From positions 1-18,143 of the forward strand of contig JAEHDI010000379.1 in the NCBI GenBank assembly GCA_016880505.1: a stretch of DNA of 18,143 bases, given 5' to 3'. Every line of letters starts with the position of its first letter. The first letter of the stretch is position 1. Source of the DNA: Bryobacterales bacterium (GTDB lineage: Bacteria > Acidobacteriota > Terriglobia > Bryobacterales > Bryobacteraceae). Positions 15,888 through 18,143 of this stretch are shown in pieces. Below the pieces are notes generated by a model. It saw only the letters and a list, made by a program, of their open reading frames with translations, ran no database searches and was not told the origin of the DNA. The translations under genes were made by a program, and so were the position numbers.

Positions 15888-17173
15888 CGCGAGGTCTCCA
15901 GAACAATGATCGTGTCCAGGGGATCGCGGGCGGATTGCGGCAAGCGGAGAATCGCCCCGCCGGCGATCTCCTTCCATTCGACGGGGGCGCCGGTCGCCAG
16001 CAGCTTCGCGGACTTCACGTTCGCAATTTTCGGTAGGGCGAGAAGTTCATCCGGCCAGTCAAGCACGTGTACGAACACTTTGCCCTGCTTCTGCGTGGTG
16101 ACCCCCCAGGGACGGGGAGTGACAGGGCCGCCGCGGGTTCCGTAGATCGACTCGCCATTCTTCTGCATCCACTGTCCGATTTCCCGGAGGCGTTCGACGA
16201 ACTCCGGCTGGATCTTTCCGTTGGGCATGGGTCCGACGTTGAGAAGGAAGTTAGCGTTATAACCCGCCGCGCGCACGAGGTAACGGATAAGGTCGCTGGT
16301 GTTCTTGAACTGCTTGTCGGTGGAGTTGTAGCCCCAGGACCGGTTGATGGTCTCGCACGTTTCGAGCGGCAGTTGTCCGATTCCCGCGTCGGCGTTGAAG
16401 CCTGCGGTATTGTGGCCGGGAAGGTCCTTCTCGAACATTTGGTAGTCCTCGCCCTCAAACGGCATCCGGTGGTGATTGTTGCCGATGAGCGTCGCGGGTT
16501 GGAGGCTGTGAATGAGGGAGTAGGTCTTGTTCAGACGCCATTCGGCATCCGGCCTGTCCCACCAACCGTCGAACCAGATGCCGCCGATTTCGCCGTAATC
16601 GGTCAGTAGTTCGCGGAGTTGGGCGTCCATGTAATCGAGGTACCGGTTGAAGTCCCCATTCTCAGGCCTGCCGCCGCTCTGGCCCGTGCGGCCCCGGGGA
16701 TAGTAGTCCGGATGGTGCCAGTCCAGGTGTGAGTGATAGAAGAACAGCTTGATGCCCTGCTTCTTACATTCATTCGCCAGCATCTTCAAGGCGTCCTTCT
16801 TGTACGGAGTGGCGTCGACGATGTTCCACGTGCTCTGCTTGGCGCCCCACATGGCGAAGCCGTCATGATGCTTGCTCGTGATGGTGATGTACTTCATGCC
16901 GGCGTTCTTGGCCATCGACACCCACTGTGCCGGATCGTACTCGGTGGGATTGAACTTCGGGGCAAGCTTCTCATACTCGGAAATGGGAATCTTCTTGTTG
17001 TTCATCACCCATTCCCCGTCGCCCAGGACGCTGTAGACGCCCCAATGGATGAACATTCCGAATTTCGCATTCTGAAACCATTCCCGCGCCTTCAGCCTTT
17101 CCGGCGGGACCTTCTGTGTCTGGGCGACGGCCAAAACTGCGAGGGAGAAAACGACCACCAGCTTTCTGAGCAC
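15884..17173 (-). CDS. Secreted alpha-L-fucosidase, glycoside hydrolase family 29
   Basis: GH29 enzymes remove alpha-linked L-fucose from glycans by a retaining mechanism. From a GTG at 17173 the product is 429 residues, with a signal peptide (MLRKLVVVFSLAVLAVAQ, about 1-18). Family motifs are KFGMFIHWGVYSV (37-49), EWVMN (54-58) and YITITSKHHDGFAMW (95-109). The likely nucleophile is Asp202 in GGIWFDGWW, and the end of the catalytic domain is NFLLNVGPMPNG (308-319). Glu248 in GEDYQMFEKD is a candidate acid/base, but this residue varies across GH29. A small beta domain follows. The GTG is favoured by AAGGAG 5 nt upstream and by the signal peptide; the frame is open to 17434, but that part overlaps the divergent gene. 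It probably acts on plant, fungal or algal fucosylated polymers in the periplasm or outside the cell. Confidence 0.93.
   Translation of the reverse strand: MLRKLVVVFSLAVLAVAQTQKVPPERLKAREWFQNAKFGMFIHWGVYSVLGDGEWVMNNKKIPISEYEKLAPKFNPTEYDPAQWVSMAKNAGMKYITITSKHHDGFAMWGAKQSTWNIVDATPYKKDALKMLANECKKQGIKLFFYHSHLDWHHPDYYPRGRTGQSGGRPENGDFNRYLDYMDAQLRELLTDYGEIGGIWFDGWWDRPDAEWRLNKTYSLIHSLQPATLIGNNHHRMPFEGEDYQMFEKDLPGHNTAGFNADAGIGQLPLETCETINRSWGYNSTDKQFKNTSDLIRYLVRAAGYNANFLLNVGPMPNGKIQPEFVERLREIGQWMQKNGESIYGTRGGPVTPRPWGVTTQKQGKVFVHVLDWPDELLALPKIANVKSAKLLATGAPVEWKEIAGGAILRLPQSARDPLDTIIVLETSR
15896..15899 (-). promoter_or_regulatory. Ribosome binding site for the TTG start at 15887
   Basis: GGAG on the minus strand, 8 nt before TTG, inside the last codons of the fucosidase gene. 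It supports the TTGA overlap start over the upstream ATG at 15977. Confidence 0.65.
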
Positions 17174-17178
17174 GATGA

Positions 17179-17184
17179 CTCCTT
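17179..17184 (-). promoter_or_regulatory. Ribosome binding site for the GTG start of the fucosidase
   Basis: AAGGAG on the minus strand, 5 nt before the GTG at 17173. It fixes the start at the signal peptide. Confidence 0.75.
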
Positions 17185-17277
17185 GGAAGAATCTGTCCTT
17201 CCTATCTATCACATCCTTGAGTTTGAAGCCCGCTTCCGATGTTGAAACATGACAAAGGCGTGGGGGAAACTGGGAGC

Positions 17278-17916
17278 GTGCCTGAGTTCTGTACATGTGG
17301 GGCGGAACTTCCTCCCGATGCGAGATTCTGCCATAAGTGCGGCAAGCCGCAACGCGAGGAGCCTCAGCTTTCGGAACCGGTCGAGAACAGTTTGAGCATC
17401 GAAACACCCGTGGATACCGAACCGCTGCCGGCACTCCGGCCGCCCGTGATCAATCTCCACAACGGCCTCGCGGTCCGGGTGGGTTTTCTCGCGGGCAGCA
17501 TCGCGTTCGTCCTTGGTCTGTTACCAGCGCCATTCATCGGCCGGGTGGCGCTGCTGCTGTTCGCCGGATTCCTCTCGGTGTATTTCTACCGGCGGCGGAG
17601 TGGGGAGTCGTTGTCGATCGGGAACGGCGCGCGTATGGGGTGGATCAGCGGGCTCTTCTGTTTCGTCATCATCACCGTGCTGTTCACCATCAATATGGTG
17701 ATGATTTCGATTGTGAGCCAAGAGGGGGGCCTGGCTGCCTTCTACCGGCAGCAACTCGGCGCCATGGGCATGCCGGCACAGAGCATCGAACAGGTCATTG
17801 AAGTTTTCGGCAGCCCGTTACAGATCACCGGGCTGTTGTTCACGCTTTTCGTGATGTTCACCGGCCTGCTCACTGCGGGTGGGGCGCTCGGAGCGAGATT
17901 ACTCAGGCGTGACTAG
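17278..17916 (+). CDS. Zinc-ribbon membrane protein of unknown function
   Basis: The 212-residue protein starts with a short zinc ribbon: Cys5, Cys7, Cys18 and Cys21 in FCTCGAELPPDARFCHKCG. The first pair is CXC instead of the usual CXXC. A Pro/Glu-rich linker (about 24-58) follows, then four predicted membrane helices near 63-82, 86-104, 119-146 and 182-207, ending in LLRRD. Such zinc-ribbon membrane proteins are common and mostly uncharacterised. The GTG at 17278 is preferred because comparable proteins open with the ribbon at residue 3-5 and a purine-rich GGGGGAAAC lies just upstream; an in-frame ATG at 17239 would add 13 residues and has no clear ribosome binding site. It is divergent from the fucosidase and convergent with the DMT transporter, whose stop codon it overlaps. 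Confidence 0.78.
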   Translation: MPEFCTCGAELPPDARFCHKCGKPQREEPQLSEPVENSLSIETPVDTEPLPALRPPVINLHNGLAVRVGFLAGSIAFVLGLLPAPFIGRVALLLFAGFLSVYFYRRRSGESLSIGNGARMGWISGLFCFVIITVLFTINMVMISIVSQEGGLAAFYRQQLGAMGMPAQSIEQVIEVFGSPLQITGLLFTLFVMFTGLLTAGGALGARLLRRD

Positions 17917-18143
17917 TCCAGTTCGACCGCTGTCGGCGGACGGCTGTAGCGTTTGACGAGCGCGACACCAACAAAGATGACCGCCATCGCCAGCGCCTCC
18001 CGCGCGCCGAACGGTTCCCGGTAGAACAGCCATCCCAGCAGAACCGCGACGATCGGGTTCACGTACGTGTAGATCGACACGAGGGCTACCGGCAGTTTCT
18101 CCAGAGCATAGACATACGAACTGTAGCCCACGATGGAGCCGAA
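17913..18143 (-). CDS. EamA/DMT-family transporter, C-terminal fragment (continues beyond window)
   Basis: The frame is open from the right edge to a TAG at 17913-17915, giving the last 76 residues of a protein. FGSIVGYSSYVYALEKLP and SIYTYVNPIVAVLLGWLFYR are typical of the final helices of EamA (drug/metabolite transporter superfamily) proteins. A last helix (AMAVIFVGVALVKRY) and a short cytoplasmic tail follow. These ten-helix inner-membrane proteins export amino acids or other metabolites; the substrate cannot be told from this fragment. Its stop lies within the CTAG shared with the stop of the opposing gene. Confidence 0.85.
   Translation of the reverse strand, partial: FGSIVGYSSYVYALEKLPVALVSIYTYVNPIVAVLLGWLFYREPFGAREALAMAVIFVGVALVKRYSRPPTAVELD

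Noticed and set aside
17225..17236. A short inverted repeat, gaagc-cc-gcttc, in the divergent fucosidase/zinc-ribbon gap, considered as an operator.
   Set aside because: Five-base arms are too short to support a regulator site without conservation data.
17174..17434. Upstream extension of the fucosidase frame by 87 codons.
   Set aside because: It overlaps the divergent zinc-ribbon gene; the GTG at 17173 has AAGGAG in front and begins a clear signal peptide.

Overview
The window reads as chromosomal DNA from an Acidobacteriota bacterium, most likely of the Solibacter/Bryobacter type. This is an inference from high GC content, a diderm outer-membrane assembly cluster, menaquinone synthesis and a secreted GH29 fucosidase; no rRNA or other phylogenetic marker is present. 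It is densely coding. No tRNA, rRNA, CRISPR array, insertion sequence or long repeat was seen. No gene-free stretch exceeds 300 bases: the longest gaps are 5343-5466 (124 nt, nothing recognisable) and 17174-17277 (104 nt).

Layout. (1) 1-2437, minus: nadB (L-aspartate oxidase, start of de novo NAD synthesis), followed with a 20-nt overlap by a divergent Na+/Ca2+-exchanger-like membrane protein that runs off the left edge. (2) 2481-4309, plus: aroB (3-dehydroquinate synthase) coupled by an ATGA overlap to a UbiE/MenG methyltransferase; the pair contributes to opposite ends of the chorismate-to-menaquinone route. (3) 4374-5013, plus: an MntA/HepT-type toxin-antitoxin pair with intact catalytic motifs, but the hepT start is out of frame by one base. 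(4) 5049-5342, minus: a small DUF2103-like protein. (5) 13704 down to 5467, minus: a tightly coupled envelope cluster in transcription order Omp85 protein with about seven POTRA repeats, SurA-like chaperone without a rotamase domain, TamB-like protein, and protein-L-isoaspartate methyltransferase. (6) 13737-14759, plus: a ThiF/MoeB-like E1 enzyme with a C-terminal extension, divergent from the Omp85 gene. (7) 17173 down to 14766, minus: a secreted GH29 alpha-L-fucosidase coupled by a TTGA overlap to a secreted protein of unknown function. (8) 17278-17916, plus: a zinc-ribbon membrane protein, convergent with an EamA/DMT transporter that runs off the right edge.

The most interesting unit is the envelope cluster. 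Its Omp85 and TamB-like proteins look like the outer- and inner-membrane ends of a translocation/assembly (TAM-like) machine, with a dedicated periplasmic chaperone encoded between them. Start codons in the minus-strand clusters are often GTG or TTG placed in 4-nt stop/start overlaps, so automatically chosen starts there may be wrong.
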